Positions 38,104-48,074 of a DNA stretch of 64,000 nt are shown here, in pieces. The number at the start of each line of letters is the position of its first letter. Position 1 is the first letter of the stretch. Made by a program: the position numbers and the translations under genes. Below the pieces are notes generated by a model that saw only the letters and a list, made by a program, of their open reading frames with translations, made no database searches and had not been told where the DNA came from. The stretch is from Profundibacterium mesophilum KAUST100406-0324 (lineage in GTDB: Bacteria; Pseudomonadota; Alphaproteobacteria; Rhodobacterales; Rhodobacteraceae): positions 62,001 through 126,000 of the forward strand of contig NZ_APKE01000035.1 in assembly GCF_009835145.1 (NCBI RefSeq). Direction: 5' to 3'.

Positions 38104-38805
38104 ATGTGGAAAGCCCTTCTCGTTCTCGCGCTTGCCCTGGCCTTCGCCGCGGCGCCGCTCCTGACCCCCGATTTCGGTGGGTTCGATCCGTCGCTCTATC
38201 CGCAGCCGCAGGATGACCCGCCGGTGCAGCCCAAGGGCTATGCCTTCGCGATCTGGGGGCTGATCTATGCCTGGCTGGTCATCCATGCCGGGTTCGGCGT
38301 GATCGCGCGAGCGCGCCATGACGACTGGACCCCCACACGGCGCCCGCTCGCGGCCAGCCTGCTCGTGGGTGTGCCCTGGTTATCGGTCGCGATGATGAGT
38401 CCGGTCTGGGCCTCGATCATGATCTGGATCATGCTCGTCTGCGCGATCGCGGCCCTGCTGCGTGCGGGTCCGGCCGATCACTGGCTGCTGCGCGCCCCGA
38501 TCGGGCTCTATGCCGGATGGTTGACCGCGGCCAGCTTCGTCTCCCTCGGCCTGCTCGCCGCGGGCTGGGGCCTCGTGGATCAACGCATCGCCGCCTGGGC
38601 CGCCGTCGCCGGGACCGTGCTCTTCGCCATCGCCGTACAAAGGCGCAGCACGGCCCGCACCTATGGCGCGGCGGTGGTCTGGGCCTTCATCGCCATCGCG
38701 GTGCAGAACTACGCCACCGACCCGTGGCTGACCGGCGGCGCCCTGGTGGCGGCCGCGCTCATCGCCATCGTGGCCGCCATCGGGCCGAACCGGCGCTACC
38801 GCTGA
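38104..38805 (+). CDS. Polytopic membrane protein, TspO/MBR-like (tryptophan-rich sensory protein group)
   Basis: From the ATG at 38104 the product is 233 residues with about seven hydrophobic helices. The segment QPKGYAFAIWGLIYAWLVIHAGF (in pieces, about residues 43-65) resembles the PPGWVF-x-W start of TspO/MBR proteins, but the protein is longer than classical TspO (about 160). Relatives of this size are often labelled tryptophan-rich sensory protein. Ligand binding of porphyrins is known for TspO itself; it should not be assumed here. The gene is convergent with der, 6 bp away. Confidence 0.6.
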   Translation: MWKALLVLALALAFAAAPLLTPDFGGFDPSLYPQPQDDPPVQPKGYAFAIWGLIYAWLVIHAGFGVIARARHDDWTPTRRPLAASLLVGVPWLSVAMMSPVWASIMIWIMLVCAIAALLRAGPADHWLLRAPIGLYAGWLTAASFVSLGLLAAGWGLVDQRIAAWAAVAGTVLFAIAVQRRSTARTYGAAVVWAFIAIAVQNYATDPWLTGGALVAAALIAIVAAIGPNRRYR

Positions 38806-38811
38806 GGGCGG

Positions 38812-40290
38812 TCAGCCGCTGGCCGGTCCTTTCCCCAGATGCTTGCGAAGCCGTGAGGGCGTCGATTTCTTGTTGTTCTTGTACGGATTGTCCTCGGCCT
38901 GGCTCCGCAGGTAGAGCCGGATCGGCGTGCCGGGCATGTCGAAATGCTCACGCAGACCATTCACCAGATACCGGTTGTAGCTCTCGGCGAGCTTGTCAGG
39001 ATGCGAGCACATGACCACGAAGCCCGGCGGGCGGGTCTTGGCCTGGGTCATGTAGCGCAGCTTGATGCGTCTGCCGCCGGGAGCGGGCGGCGGATGCGCC
39101 TCGACCATCGCCCCGAGCCAACGGTTCAGCCGCGCGGTCGAGATGCGCCTGTTCCAGACTTCATGTGCCCTGATGACCGCGGCCTGCAACTTGTCGAGAT
39201 TCTTGCCGGTTTTGGCGGAGACGGTGACGAGGGGCGCGCCGCGAAGCTGCGGCAGCAACCGCTCGAAGGCTTCGCGCAGCTCGCGTGCCTTGTTGGACTT
39301 GTCGTCCTCGATATCCCACTTGTTCACGGCGATGACGACCGCCCGTCCCTCTCGCTCGGCGAGGTCGGCAAGGCGGAGATCCTGTTGCTCGAAGGGGATC
39401 GATACATCGAGAAGCAGGATCACGACCTCGGCGAACTTGATGGCGCGCAGCCCGTCGGAGACGCTCATCCGCTCGAGCTTCTCCTGGACCTTCGCCTTCT
39501 TGCGCATGCCGGCCGTGTCGAAAAGGCGGACGGGCACATCGTCCCAGTCCATCGTGACGGAAATGGAATCGCGCGTGATGCCCGCCTCCGGCCCGGTCAA
39601 GAGCCGCTCCTCGCCAAGGAACTGATTGATCAGGGTGGACTTTCCCGCATTGGGCCGGCCGACGACCGCGACCTGGAGCGGCTTCTCACGCGTCGGCACG
39701 CGCGGGGCATCCTCGGGCTCGCCCTTGTCGTCGAGGCGCAGCGTGACATCCGTCTCCGGCGCCTCGGCGCTGTCGTGGCGGGCCCGCTCGGCGAAGGCAT
39801 CCGCGAGGGGCATGAGCTGCGCATGCAGATCGTTGAGCCCCTCGCCGTGCTCGGCGGAAAGCGCGATCGGCTCGCCGAGCCCGAGCCCCCAGGCCTCGAT
39901 CAATCCGCCCTCGGCGGCGCGTCCCTCGGCCTTGTTGGCCGCGAGGATCACGTTGGCATTCTTCTTGCGCAGGATCTCGGCGAAGATCTCGTCCGTTGGC
40001 AGGATCCCGACCCGGGCATCGACCATGAAGAGGCAGATATCGGCCATCTCGACGGCGCGCTCGGTCAGCCTGCGCATCCGTCCCTGCAGCGAATCGTCCG
40101 TCGCCTCTTCGAGACCGGCCGTATCGATGACGGTGAAGCGCAGATCGCCGAGCCGCGCCGCGCCTTCGCGCAGGTCGCGGGTGACGCCCGGCTGGTCATC
40201 CACGAGCGCGAGGCGCTTGCCGACGAGGCGGTTGAAGAGGGTCGACTTGCCCACATTCGGGCGGCCGACGATGGCAAGGGTGAAACTCAT
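38812..40290 (-). CDS. der: Ribosome biogenesis GTPase Der (EngA)
   Basis: The 492-residue product has two tandem GTPase domains with G1 motifs GRPNVGKST (about 8-16) and GRPNAGKST (about 211-219), G3 motifs DTAGL and DTAGM, and NKWD in the second, followed by a C-terminal KH-like domain with a basic tail ([16 protein letters not shown]). It acts in 50S subunit assembly. It is the last gene in the conserved order yfgM-bamB-der. Confidence 0.97.
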   Translation of the reverse strand: MSFTLAIVGRPNVGKSTLFNRLVGKRLALVDDQPGVTRDLREGAARLGDLRFTVIDTAGLEEATDDSLQGRMRRLTERAVEMADICLFMVDARVGILPTDEIFAEILRKKNANVILAANKAEGRAAEGGLIEAWGLGLGEPIALSAEHGEGLNDLHAQLMPLADAFAERARHDSAEAPETDVTLRLDDKGEPEDAPRVPTREKPLQVAVVGRPNAGKSTLINQFLGEERLLTGPEAGITRDSISVTMDWDDVPVRLFDTAGMRKKAKVQEKLERMSVSDGLRAIKFAEVVILLLDVSIPFEQQDLRLADLAEREGRAVVIAVNKWDIEDDKSNKARELREAFERLLPQLRGAPLVTVSAKTGKNLDKLQAAVIRAHEVWNRRISTARLNRWLGAMVEAHPPPAPGGRRIKLRYMTQAKTRPPGFVVMCSHPDKLAESYNRYLVNGLREHFDMPGTPIRLYLRSQAEDNPYKNNKKSTPSRLRKHLGKGPASG

Positions 40291-40336
40291 GGCCGTCTCC
40301 GATCACTCAGGCTGAGGCCCATATACCCTTTGTCGC

Positions 40337-41641
40337 CTATCTGAAAGCCAGAAGCTGTCCAGCCTGCGAGACGACGTAGAGGGTGCGTCCGGCGACAACG
40401 GGATTGGTGCTCGCGCCCGAGGGCAGCTCGAGACGCCGCAGGATGCGGCCGCTGACCGGATCGGCCCCGCGCAGATACCCGTCCGAGGAGGCGATCCACA
40501 AAAGGCCGCCCGCCAGGATCGGCCCGTAATGGGCGTAGACGGCCTCCCGCCGCTTGGGCAGGGGCGATTCGAAATAGGGCAGCGGATTGGACCAGATCCG
40601 CTCGCCGGTCGCCGCGTCGAGGCGGATCAGCTCGGCCTGGTCGGTCGCCGCGAAGAGCGAGCCGCCGCTCACGAGCGGCGGGGACATCGCGCCCTCGCGC
40701 GCTTCCCAAAGCTGCGTTCCGCTCGACAGATCGAAGGCCGCGATCCGCCCCGAGGGATTGCCCGCGTAGACGGTGTTCCCCTTGATGACCGGATCGCCCG
40801 TGATGTCGGTGATCGAGGCATAGGTCGGCTCCGGCCTGTTGCCCGCGACATGGCCCTTCCAGACCCGCGTGCCCCCCACCGGCAGCGCAGCGATGATCTC
40901 GGTGCTCGAGAAGGGAAAGACGGCATAGCCTTCCGCGATCGCGGGCGCCGCGCCGTTGACCACGCCCGCCTCGCTCGGGGTGCCCGTGAAGCTCCAGCGC
41001 ACGCGGCCGTCGGCGGTGTCGATGGCCAAGGCCCGCGCATCGCGGGTCACCACGTAGACCAGATCGTTCGCGACCGTCGGCGCGCCGGTGGCGGTCGCGT
41101 CGAGATCCTGCCGCCAAAGCTCGGCCCCGGTCGCCACGTCGAGCGCGGCGAGACCGGCGAAGCCCGTCGAGACGAAGAGTTTGCCGCCCGACACGGCGAG
41201 CCCGGCGCCCGATGCGTCATCCGTCCGCTCGCCGGCCGGCGTGAGATCCGCCGACCACAGCCTGCGTCCGGCCAGATCATGCGCCATGACGCGGGCGCGG
41301 CTGTCGACCGTGAAGATGCGCCCGGCATCGATTGCCGGGTCGGCGGTGATGTGATGCTTGCGTCCCTCGCCCTGCCCGATCGGCGTGGACCATACAAGGC
41401 GCGGCGTGGCCGAGAACGCCGCATGTCCCTGCGCATGGGCGGGACCGCCTGCACGATGGGTCCAGGAGGCGATATCGACCGCCGGCGGCAGCGTGATCGG
41501 CAGGGCGCGGTCCACGGAGGAGGCGGCGGGCCGCTCACCGTCGACCGTCAGCCGCTCGCCGCTCAGGATCAGCTCGGGCTCCGTGCAGCCGGCTGCGAGA
41601 CTGCCCAGAATGGCGGCGATCAGTGCCGGTTTGATGGTCAT
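40337..41641 (-). CDS. bamB: Outer membrane assembly lipoprotein BamB-like (PQQ-like beta-propeller)
   Basis: From the ATG at 41641 the product is 434 residues with a lipoprotein signal (MTIKPALIAAILGSLAAGC; lipobox LAAGC, lipidated C19). The rest is a beta-propeller of PQQ-like repeats (for example GYLRGADPVSGRILRRLELP and VYAGNPSGRIAAFDLSSGTQLW). Its place between yfgM and der matches the E. coli bamB locus, which supports a role in the BAM complex in the periplasm. The upstream in-frame extension lacks a signal sequence. Confidence 0.92.
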   Translation of the reverse strand: MTIKPALIAAILGSLAAGCTEPELILSGERLTVDGERPAASSVDRALPITLPPAVDIASWTHRAGGPAHAQGHAAFSATPRLVWSTPIGQGEGRKHHITADPAIDAGRIFTVDSRARVMAHDLAGRRLWSADLTPAGERTDDASGAGLAVSGGKLFVSTGFAGLAALDVATGAELWRQDLDATATGAPTVANDLVYVVTRDARALAIDTADGRVRWSFTGTPSEAGVVNGAAPAIAEGYAVFPFSSTEIIAALPVGGTRVWKGHVAGNRPEPTYASITDITGDPVIKGNTVYAGNPSGRIAAFDLSSGTQLWEAREGAMSPPLVSGGSLFAATDQAELIRLDAATGERIWSNPLPYFESPLPKRREAVYAHYGPILAGGLLWIASSDGYLRGADPVSGRILRRLELPSGASTNPVVAGRTLYVVSQAGQLLAFR

Positions 41642-41708
41642 CGCTTTGCCCCTACCCGTCCCGTTCATTGGATCGTGCGGCGGCGATCCCGCCAGCCGCG
41701 CGCCGTTT

Positions 41709-42353
41709 TCAGCCAGCGTCGAGCGATCCGCCGAGCGCCACAATCAACTGCGACACACGCCGGCGCAAGTCCGGGGTCGCATCGCCATCCTCGAGAATGG
41801 CGCGCAGTCGCTCGAGTGCCGCATCTTTCTGCTCCGCGGCGACTTCCGCGAGGGCGAGCTGCTCGAGCGCGAGGAGCCTGAAGGGGGCGCCGGGTGCCTG
41901 CAGGGGCTCCAGGAGGGCGGCGATCCGCTCGAGCGGAAGCGTGTCCTGCTCGATCATGACGATCTTCAGGGCGGCGAGGTCGCGGTAGAGCTGCGGCAGC
42001 TCGCCGCCGGCGACGATCTCCTCGAGCTGCGTGACCGCGGGGCCCGCGCCATCGCTGCCCTCGGCGGCCATCATCGCGATCACGGCACGCTGCGCCCCTT
42101 CGGCGGGGATTGCCAGAAGCGCCGCGCGCCGCGCCTCGGGGCTGTCCTTTGCGAGGGAGGCGAGGATCGCATCGCCGAACGCCTGCGCCTGTGCGGCATC
42201 GCGCGCCTGGCGCCATTCGTTCCACGCAGCGCCCCCGACGATCAGCACGACCGCGAGCACCGCGATCCAGCCATAACGCTTGATGAAGCCGAACAGGCGC
42301 TCGCGCCGGACCTCTTCGGACACTTCGTCGATGAAACTGTCGGTATTGCTCAC
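41709..42353 (-). CDS. yfgM: YfgM-like TPR membrane protein (Sec translocon ancillary subunit)
   Basis: The 214-residue product has a cytoplasmic N-terminus (DSFIDEVSEEVRRERLFGFIKRYGW), one transmembrane helix (about 30-46, IAVLAVVLIVGGAAW) and an alpha-helical repeat domain outside. This layout and the position directly before bamB and der match YfgM, which contacts SecYEG and periplasmic chaperones in E. coli. The similarity is in layout more than in exact residues, so the function is inferred. Confidence 0.82.
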   Translation of the reverse strand: MSNTDSFIDEVSEEVRRERLFGFIKRYGWIAVLAVVLIVGGAAWNEWRQARDAAQAQAFGDAILASLAKDSPEARRAALLAIPAEGAQRAVIAMMAAEGSDGAGPAVTQLEEIVAGGELPQLYRDLAALKIVMIEQDTLPLERIAALLEPLQAPGAPFRLLALEQLALAEVAAEQKDAALERLRAILEDGDATPDLRRRVSQLIVALGGSLDAG

Positions 42354-42435
42354 GCCTGCCTCCGGATTGCTGCGCCCGTCTTACCCCGAGCGCGCGGGAA
42401 ATGTGAAGCGGTTGCGGCACCGCGCCCGCGCGGTC

Positions 42436-44238
42436 TCACGCGTTCTCCTCCTCGGCGGCCTGTCTTTGCCAAAGGCTGGCATAACGCCCCCCGCGAGCCA
42501 GGAGCGCGGTATGCGATCCGCTTTCGACAATCAGGCCGTTCTCGAGCACCACGATCCGGTCCGCGTCGGCGATGGTCGAAAGACGGTGTGCGATGGTCAG
42601 GACCGTGCGCCCTTCGCCCATCGCGCGCAGCTGATCCTGGATGTCGCGCTCCGTCTCGGTATCGAGCGCGCTCGTGGCCTCGTCCAGCAGCAGGATGGGC
42701 GGATCCTTGAGCAGGGTGCGGGCGATGCCGACGCGCTGCTTCTCGCCGCCCGAGAGTTTCAGCCCGCGCTCGCCCACGGCCGTGTCGTAGCCCTCTGGCA
42801 AGGCGATGATGAAATCGTGGATACGCGCATGCCTGGCGGCCGCCTCGATCTCGGCCTCGCTGGCACCGGGCCTGCCATAGGCGATGTTGTAGCGGATCGT
42901 GTCGTTGAAAAGCACCGTGTCCTGCGGCACGACGCCGATCTGCGCGTGCAGGCTGTCCTGCGTGACATCGCGCAGGTCCTGCCCGTCGATCCGGATCGAT
43001 CCGCCATTGACGTCGTAGAAGCGGAAAAGGAGCCGGCCGATCGTGGATTTGCCCGAACCCGACGGGCCCACGATGGCCCAGCGCTCGCCGGCCGGCACGC
43101 GCAAGGTGATCCCCTTGAGTATGGGACGCGCGGCATCGTAGCCGAAGCTGACATTGTCGAAGACGACCTCGCCGCCACTCACGCGCAGCTCGCGCGCATC
43201 GGCCGCATCGCGCACCTCCGCAGGCTGCTCGAGAAGACCGAACATCTCTCCCATGTCCACGAGCGCCTGCCGGATCTCGCGATAGACGGTCCCAAGGAAG
43301 TTCAGCGGCGTGGTGATCTGGATCATGTAGGCGTTGACCATGACGAAATCGCCCGTCGTCAGCGCGCCGCTCTGAACGCCCGCCGCCGCCATCACCATCA
43401 CCGTGACCAGCCCGGCGGTGATCAGCAGGGCCTGTCCGAAATTCAGGAAGGACAGGGTATAGGCGGTCTTGATCGCGGCCTTCTGGTAGCCGGCCATCGC
43501 CATGTCGTAGCGCTCCGCCTCGCGCAGTTCGGCGCCGAAATACTTCACCGTCTCGAAATTGAGCAGGCTGTCGATCGCCTTCTGGTTCGCGTCCTGGTCC
43601 TGGGCGTTCATCTCGCGGCGGATCTTAACGCGCCATTCGGTGATGGCGAAGGTGAAGGCGACATAGAGCACCACCGTCACCGCGAGAACCAGCAGGTAGC
43701 GGATGTCGAAGACGACGGCGAGCACCACCCCCGTCAGGATCAGCTCGAGCGCCAGGGGCCCGATCGAGAAGAGCAGGAAGCGCAGCAGGAACTCCACCCC
43801 CTTCACCCCGCGCTCGATGATCCGGCTCAGCCCCCCGGTCTTGCGGCTGATGTGGTAGCGCAGGCTCATCCTGTGGATATGGGTGAAGGTCTCGAGCGCC
43901 AGTTGCCGCAAGGCCCGTTGCCCGACTGCGGCGAAGAAGCCGTCGCGCAATTGGTTGAAGCCCGTGCTGAAGAGCCGCGCCATGCCGTAAGCGACGGTCA
44001 GCCCGATCGCCCCGGCGCCCAGCATCCACGCCGCCGAAGCCCCCTCGCCCGACAGATTGTCGACGGCGGCCTTGTAGAAGAAGGGCGTGGCGATCGCGAT
44101 CAGCTTGGCGATCAGGAGCATCACCATCGCCGCGACGACGCGGCGCTTCACCCAGCCCTGCCCCTTTGGCCACAGGTAGGGGGCCACGCGCATGATGACC
44201 CGCAGGCCGCTGGCATTCGTCTGCGTGTCTTGTGTCAT
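42436..44238 (-). CDS. ABC transporter, Atm1/HMT1 family (half-size exporter)
   Basis: The 600-residue product fuses a six-helix exporter membrane domain (about 30-330) to an ATPase domain with Walker A GPSGSGKST, signature LSGGEKQRVGIARTLLKDP and Walker B ILLLDEATSALD. The N-terminal LRVIMRVAPYLWP and the NFETVKYFGAE motif are those of Atm1-type proteins. Bacterial relatives export glutathione-bound metals, and the mitochondrial one serves cytosolic iron-sulfur cluster assembly. It works as a homodimer in the inner membrane. The ligand here is unknown. Confidence 0.92.
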   Translation of the reverse strand: MTQDTQTNASGLRVIMRVAPYLWPKGQGWVKRRVVAAMVMLLIAKLIAIATPFFYKAAVDNLSGEGASAAWMLGAGAIGLTVAYGMARLFSTGFNQLRDGFFAAVGQRALRQLALETFTHIHRMSLRYHISRKTGGLSRIIERGVKGVEFLLRFLLFSIGPLALELILTGVVLAVVFDIRYLLVLAVTVVLYVAFTFAITEWRVKIRREMNAQDQDANQKAIDSLLNFETVKYFGAELREAERYDMAMAGYQKAAIKTAYTLSFLNFGQALLITAGLVTVMVMAAAGVQSGALTTGDFVMVNAYMIQITTPLNFLGTVYREIRQALVDMGEMFGLLEQPAEVRDAADARELRVSGGEVVFDNVSFGYDAARPILKGITLRVPAGERWAIVGPSGSGKSTIGRLLFRFYDVNGGSIRIDGQDLRDVTQDSLHAQIGVVPQDTVLFNDTIRYNIAYGRPGASEAEIEAAARHARIHDFIIALPEGYDTAVGERGLKLSGGEKQRVGIARTLLKDPPILLLDEATSALDTETERDIQDQLRAMGEGRTVLTIAHRLSTIADADRIVVLENGLIVESGSHTALLARGGRYASLWQRQAAEEENA

Positions 44239-44335
44239 GGTCCCCGTCCTCGATGAGGCGCGGAGGGTATGCGAGCCCGGCGGGGATGACCAGTGCCGCG
44301 GCTCGGCCCCGCCAGCGCCCGGCCCCTCGCCGCTG

Positions 44336-45265
44336 TCAGATCGCGGGCGCGACCGATCGCCGGGCCCGCCGCGCGCGCCTGTCGGCCAGGAACAGCTCGC
44401 CCGAATAGAGCGCGAGCGCCGTCCAGATCATCGCGAAGGCGATGCCGTGCCAAGGGGTGAAGAGCTCGCCGAATATCGCGACGGCGACGATGAATTGCAG
44501 CGTCGGGTTGAGATATTGCAGCAGGCCGACACTGGCCAGGCGAAGCCGGCGGGAGGCGTATGAAAAAAGGATCAAGGGCGCGCCGGTGATCGGGCCAGCC
44601 GCCAGGAGGAGGAGGGTCTGAACAGGATCGGTGCCGAAGGCGCTCCCCCCGCCCGGCATCATGCCCGTCACCAGCAGGTAGCCCAGCGCGAGAGGCGCGA
44701 GCAGGAGCACCTCGGCCGTGACCGACAGGACCGGGCCGGCGGTGATCATCTTCTTGAGCACCCCGTAAAGCCCGAAGGAGCCGGCGAGACCGAGCGAGAT
44801 CCATGGCGCCGCCCCCAGCCCGAACGCAAGCTGCGCCACGCCCAGCGCGGCCAGGACGATCGCGGCCCATCCCGCCCGGCTCAGCCTTTCGGAAAAGAGC
44901 GTGACGCCGAAGAGGACCGCGACGAGGGGGAAGATGTAATATCCCATGCTTGCCTCGAGGCCCCGCCCCGCCTGGACCGAGAAGATGAACAGGAACCAGT
45001 TGGTCGAGATCATCACCGCCGCGGCCAGGATCAGCAGCAGGCCGCGCCCCGGCCTGACCACGGCGCGCAGCTCGCCAAGCCGGCCCTGGAGCGCGATCAC
45101 CCCGGCGAAGAAGACGAGCGACCACAGCGTGCGGTGCGCAAGCACCTTGAGCGGCGGCACCTCGGCCAGAAGCTTGTAATAGAGCGGCGACAGCCCCCAG
45201 ATGGTGCAGCAGACGATCATCGCGACGAGGCCGCGAAGAGCCGCGTTCGGAGCATCGGGGGCCAT
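44336..45265 (-). CDS. rarD: EamA family transporter RarD
   Basis: The 309-residue product has ten hydrophobic helices. The motifs CCTIWGLSPLYYKLLAEVPPLKVLAHRTLWS (in pieces), NWFLFIFSVQAGRGLEASMGYYIFPL and YLNPTLQFIVAV are distinctive for RarD. RarD is an inner-membrane permease, named from a chloramphenicol-sensitivity phenotype in Pseudomonas; its substrate is unknown. It is followed with a 70-bp gap... no, it lies 97 bp downstream of no coding sequence on its 3' side before the Atm1-like gene, and 4 bp after the deacetylase gene's start side is on the same strand. Confidence 0.88.
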   Translation of the reverse strand: MAPDAPNAALRGLVAMIVCCTIWGLSPLYYKLLAEVPPLKVLAHRTLWSLVFFAGVIALQGRLGELRAVVRPGRGLLLILAAAVMISTNWFLFIFSVQAGRGLEASMGYYIFPLVAVLFGVTLFSERLSRAGWAAIVLAALGVAQLAFGLGAAPWISLGLAGSFGLYGVLKKMITAGPVLSVTAEVLLLAPLALGYLLVTGMMPGGGSAFGTDPVQTLLLLAAGPITGAPLILFSYASRRLRLASVGLLQYLNPTLQFIVAVAIFGELFTPWHGIAFAMIWTALALYSGELFLADRRARRARRSVAPAI

Positions 45266-45269
45266 TGCG

Positions 45270-47357
45270 TCAGCGGCCTGCGGTCAGCGCGGTCGAGATC
45301 GGCGCGAGCGTGACGCCGGATGCCCGCTCGCTTTCCATCCACTGGTCGAGCGCCTCGAGCGTTTCGGGACGGTTGCGCCCGAAGAGGACGACGGTCGAAA
45401 GCTGCCTTGCCCGGAAGGCGGCATGGTCGAGGAAGCGCTTGACCGCGGCACGGTCCTGTCCCTCGCCATCGATCTGCCGGAAGACGAGCGCGCCCGGAAT
45501 GCCCGCGCGCCTGGCCTCCTGCTGCGCACCGTTCAGTCCGCGCGGGAAGGTCACGAGCCCGTGCCCGGTCTCGTCGAGCCGTGCGAGGATCTGCTGCATC
45601 GCCGTCCGGTCGTCCTGCAAGTCGCCCGCTGGGTCATCCATCACCGCGACGGCCTCGGGCACCAGGGTCAGGCTGTCCTGCAGCGCCGCGTCGACATCGC
45701 TTGCCAGCGCACCGCGCGGCACCGACGGAATCATCACCACCTCGCGACCGGCCGCGCGGTAGGCGGCGGCACGGCTTTGGGCATCGCGCTGGCCCGCGTC
45801 GATCGCGATGGTGACAGGCAGCTCCGTGTCGATCAGCGGTCCGCCCGTGTCGAGCAGCACGATCGACAGGATCGGACCCTCGATCCGTCCGGCCGGCGCG
45901 GCCGCATAGCGCATCAGCGCGCTGTCGGGATCGGGCGCCGGGCGCGTTTGCGCCCCGTTGGCGGGCGCCGCATCCTGCGTCCGCTTGCGCGGCCGTACCG
46001 GGTTCGCGCCCTGCGGTCCGGTGGCATCGATGACGCGCGGCGCGGGCTCGCGGCCAAAGCCGACACCGCGCAAACCGCCCTCGTCCAGCGCCAGGCGGCG
46101 GATACCGGGGGCGGAGGGGCTTGGCGCTTCGGGGGCGAGCACGGCGGGCGCGTCGATGGTCTTCTGGGCAAGCGCGCCGCCGGGGCGCGGTCCGGCACTT
46201 GGCGGCTTTCCGGGCTCGGCCCCGCGCATGCCGCCCTCCGGCGCCGCGGGTTCGGCCGCCGGCCGGCTGTCCTGCTCGGGCGCGGCCGGCACGAAGAGCG
46301 CGTCCGCGTCCGGATCGGGCCGCTCCGCGCCGGGAGCGGCATCATCGGTGGCAGGCTCCTCGGGCGGTGTCCCGGCCGTCGGTGCCGTCTCGCGGGCTGG
46401 TAGATCCGGCGCGGCCGCACCCGCGGATGCCATTTCCGCCGGGCTGCTGCGGGACGTGACGCCTGGCGCCGTATTCTCTGCGAAGATCGAACTCTCGCCG
46501 TCCACGGGCGCCGGCGCGCCGGGCGCATCGGCGGCGATGCCATCGACGATCGCGAGACGCTCCAGCGGCTCGACACGTGGCAGCGCGCCTGGCTCGTCGG
46601 GAATGGCTGCGCGGCCAGGCGTGGCTGCCGCTCGGTCGCCGCGCATCTCGGCGCGCGGGGCGCCCGGCGGCGCCTCCTCGGTCGGAAGGGGCACGGCCCC
46701 CGGCGCCGCGTCCGCGACTTCGACAGCCGGGAGCGCGTCATCCCCCGTCGCCGAGCCGGTATCGCGCTGGGCGGGTTCGCGCGCCGGGGACGGTGTCCGG
46801 CCGGTTTCGGGGCGGTCTTCCTCGAAAAGCGCGCTGCCGGCATTCGCCGAAGCATCTTCCCCGGCGCCGCCATCCCGAGGCGCCGCTGCGACTTCCGGCG
46901 CGTCTGCCAGTGCTACGGGCTTGTCCTCACCGGAGTGCGTATCGACGAAAAGCCCGCCCTCATCCCCGGCATCGATTTCGCCACCCTCTGCGGAGACGGC
47001 ATTGGCCGTTTCCGTTTCGGGTGCGGGCGCTGTTTCCGGAACGAAGATCGATGGTTCATCGCCCGGCTCCGGCGTGCCGCCCGGGCTTGTGTTCTCGGCG
47101 CTCCGTATCACGGCCGCATCACCGGGCGCGGAGCCGGCGGTCACCGCATCATCGCTCGCAGCATCGCGGCTGGCCTCATCGGTGGCGGCCGCGCCAGAGA
47201 CCCGAGCGTCCGGTGCGCCGGGCCGGTTGGCCGCGACGGTCCCATCCCCCGGACGCACCGGCAGGCTTCGCTCGTTCACCAGCTGGGCCGCGAGAACCAC
47301 GCTCAGCGTCGCCGCGACGCTTCCCCAGACCAGACCGGATATGAACCCTCGATTCAC
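45270..47357 (-). CDS. Divergent polysaccharide deacetylase family protein with long low-complexity region
   Basis: With the GTG at 47357 the product is 695 residues. It has an N-terminal membrane anchor or signal ([26 protein letters not shown]), then about 430 residues rich in Ala, Pro, Glu, Asp and Gly with no visible fold, and a C-terminal divergent polysaccharide deacetylase domain (about 480-695). The domain shows [48 protein letters not shown] (in pieces), VMDDPAG and the [10 protein letters not shown] strand. Homologues normally have a much shorter linker. The enzyme, if active, would act on a polysaccharide in the periplasm. The gene starts near trpG, read in the opposite direction. 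Confidence 0.85.
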   Translation of the reverse strand: MNRGFISGLVWGSVAATLSVVLAAQLVNERSLPVRPGDGTVAANRPGAPDARVSGAAATDEASRDAASDDAVTAGSAPGDAAVIRSAENTSPGGTPEPGDEPSIFVPETAPAPETETANAVSAEGGEIDAGDEGGLFVDTHSGEDKPVALADAPEVAAAPRDGGAGEDASANAGSALFEEDRPETGRTPSPAREPAQRDTGSATGDDALPAVEVADAAPGAVPLPTEEAPPGAPRAEMRGDRAAATPGRAAIPDEPGALPRVEPLERLAIVDGIAADAPGAPAPVDGESSIFAENTAPGVTSRSSPAEMASAGAAAPDLPARETAPTAGTPPEEPATDDAAPGAERPDPDADALFVPAAPEQDSRPAAEPAAPEGGMRGAEPGKPPSAGPRPGGALAQKTIDAPAVLAPEAPSPSAPGIRRLALDEGGLRGVGFGREPAPRVIDATGPQGANPVRPRKRTQDAAPANGAQTRPAPDPDSALMRYAAAPAGRIEGPILSIVLLDTGGPLIDTELPVTIAIDAGQRDAQSRAAAYRAAGREVVMIPSVPRGALASDVDAALQDSLTLVPEAVAVMDDPAGDLQDDRTAMQQILARLDETGHGLVTFPRGLNGAQQEARRAGIPGALVFRQIDGEGQDRAAVKRFLDHAAFRARQLSTVVLFGRNRPETLEALDQWMESERASGVTLAPISTALTAGR

Positions 47358-47492
47358 GCTCTCACCCCGTTCGTCGCCGAGTGGCGCGCGGTGCTTCGCC
47401 GCTTGACGCCAACCGCCCCGTTTGCGCATGTATATCGCGACCGCCCCGGGGGTTCACCCCCTTGCGACAGACCTAGCGACGGGAATCGAACT

Positions 47493-48074
47493 TTGCTGCT
47501 CCTGATCGACAATTACGACAGTTTCACCTATAACCTCGTGCATTATTTCGGAGAGCTCGGCACGGAGGTCACGGTTCGGCGCAACGATGCGCTGACGGTC
47601 GCCGAGGCGCTCGCCCTGCGGCCCGAGGGGATCGTGATCTCGCCCGGTCCGTGCGATCCGGACCGCGCCGGCATCTGCGTGCCGCTGATCGAAGGGGCCG
47701 CCGAGGCGCGTGTGCCCCTCCTGGGGGTCTGCCTCGGCCATCAGGCGATCGGGCAGGCATTCGGCGGCCGGGTCCAGCGCCATGACGAGATCGTGCATGG
47801 CAAGCGCGCCGCGATCCGGCATGGGGGCAAGGGCGTCTTTGCCGGTCTTCCCGATCCGTTGACGGCGACGCGCTATCACAGCCTCGTCGTCGCGCGCGAG
47901 GGGCTGCCGGAATGCCTCGAGGTGACGGCGGAGCTCGATGACGGGACGATCATGGGGCTGGCGCACCGGACGCTGCCCATCGAGGGGGTGCAGTTCCACC
48001 CCGAATCGATCGCCTCCGACCATGGCCATGACATGCTGCGCAGCTTCATAGGCCGGCTCGGGGTGGCGGCATGA
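47493..48074 (+). CDS. trpG: Anthranilate synthase glutaminase component
   Basis: Starting at the TTG at 47493, the product has 193 residues, the usual TrpG length, and the standard N-terminus [22 protein letters not shown] (in pieces). The glutaminase triad is C80 ([15 protein letters not shown]), H169 and E171 (QFHPESI). It supplies ammonia for anthranilate synthesis. TTG is used because no ATG or GTG gives the right N-terminus; the frame stays open far upstream, antisense to the deacetylase gene, but that part is not coding. trpE is not in the window; trpD overlaps its end by 4 bp. Confidence 0.95.
   Translation: MLLLIDNYDSFTYNLVHYFGELGTEVTVRRNDALTVAEALALRPEGIVISPGPCDPDRAGICVPLIEGAAEARVPLLGVCLGHQAIGQAFGGRVQRHDEIVHGKRAAIRHGGKGVFAGLPDPLTATRYHSLVVAREGLPECLEVTAELDDGTIMGLAHRTLPIEGVQFHPESIASDHGHDMLRSFIGRLGVAA

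Noticed and set aside
44239-44335. Regulatory element between rarD and the Atm1-like gene
   Set aside because: This 97-bp gap downstream of rarD (minus strand) shows GC-rich segments but no convincing terminator or promoter. The position wording in the rarD entry should be read as: rarD starts 4 bp after the deacetylase gene ends, and ends 97 bp before the Atm1-like gene starts, all on the minus strand.
45958-47406. Open frame antisense to the polysaccharide deacetylase gene
   Set aside because: Ser/Ala/Gly-rich translation without motifs. It mirrors the low-complexity linker of the real gene.
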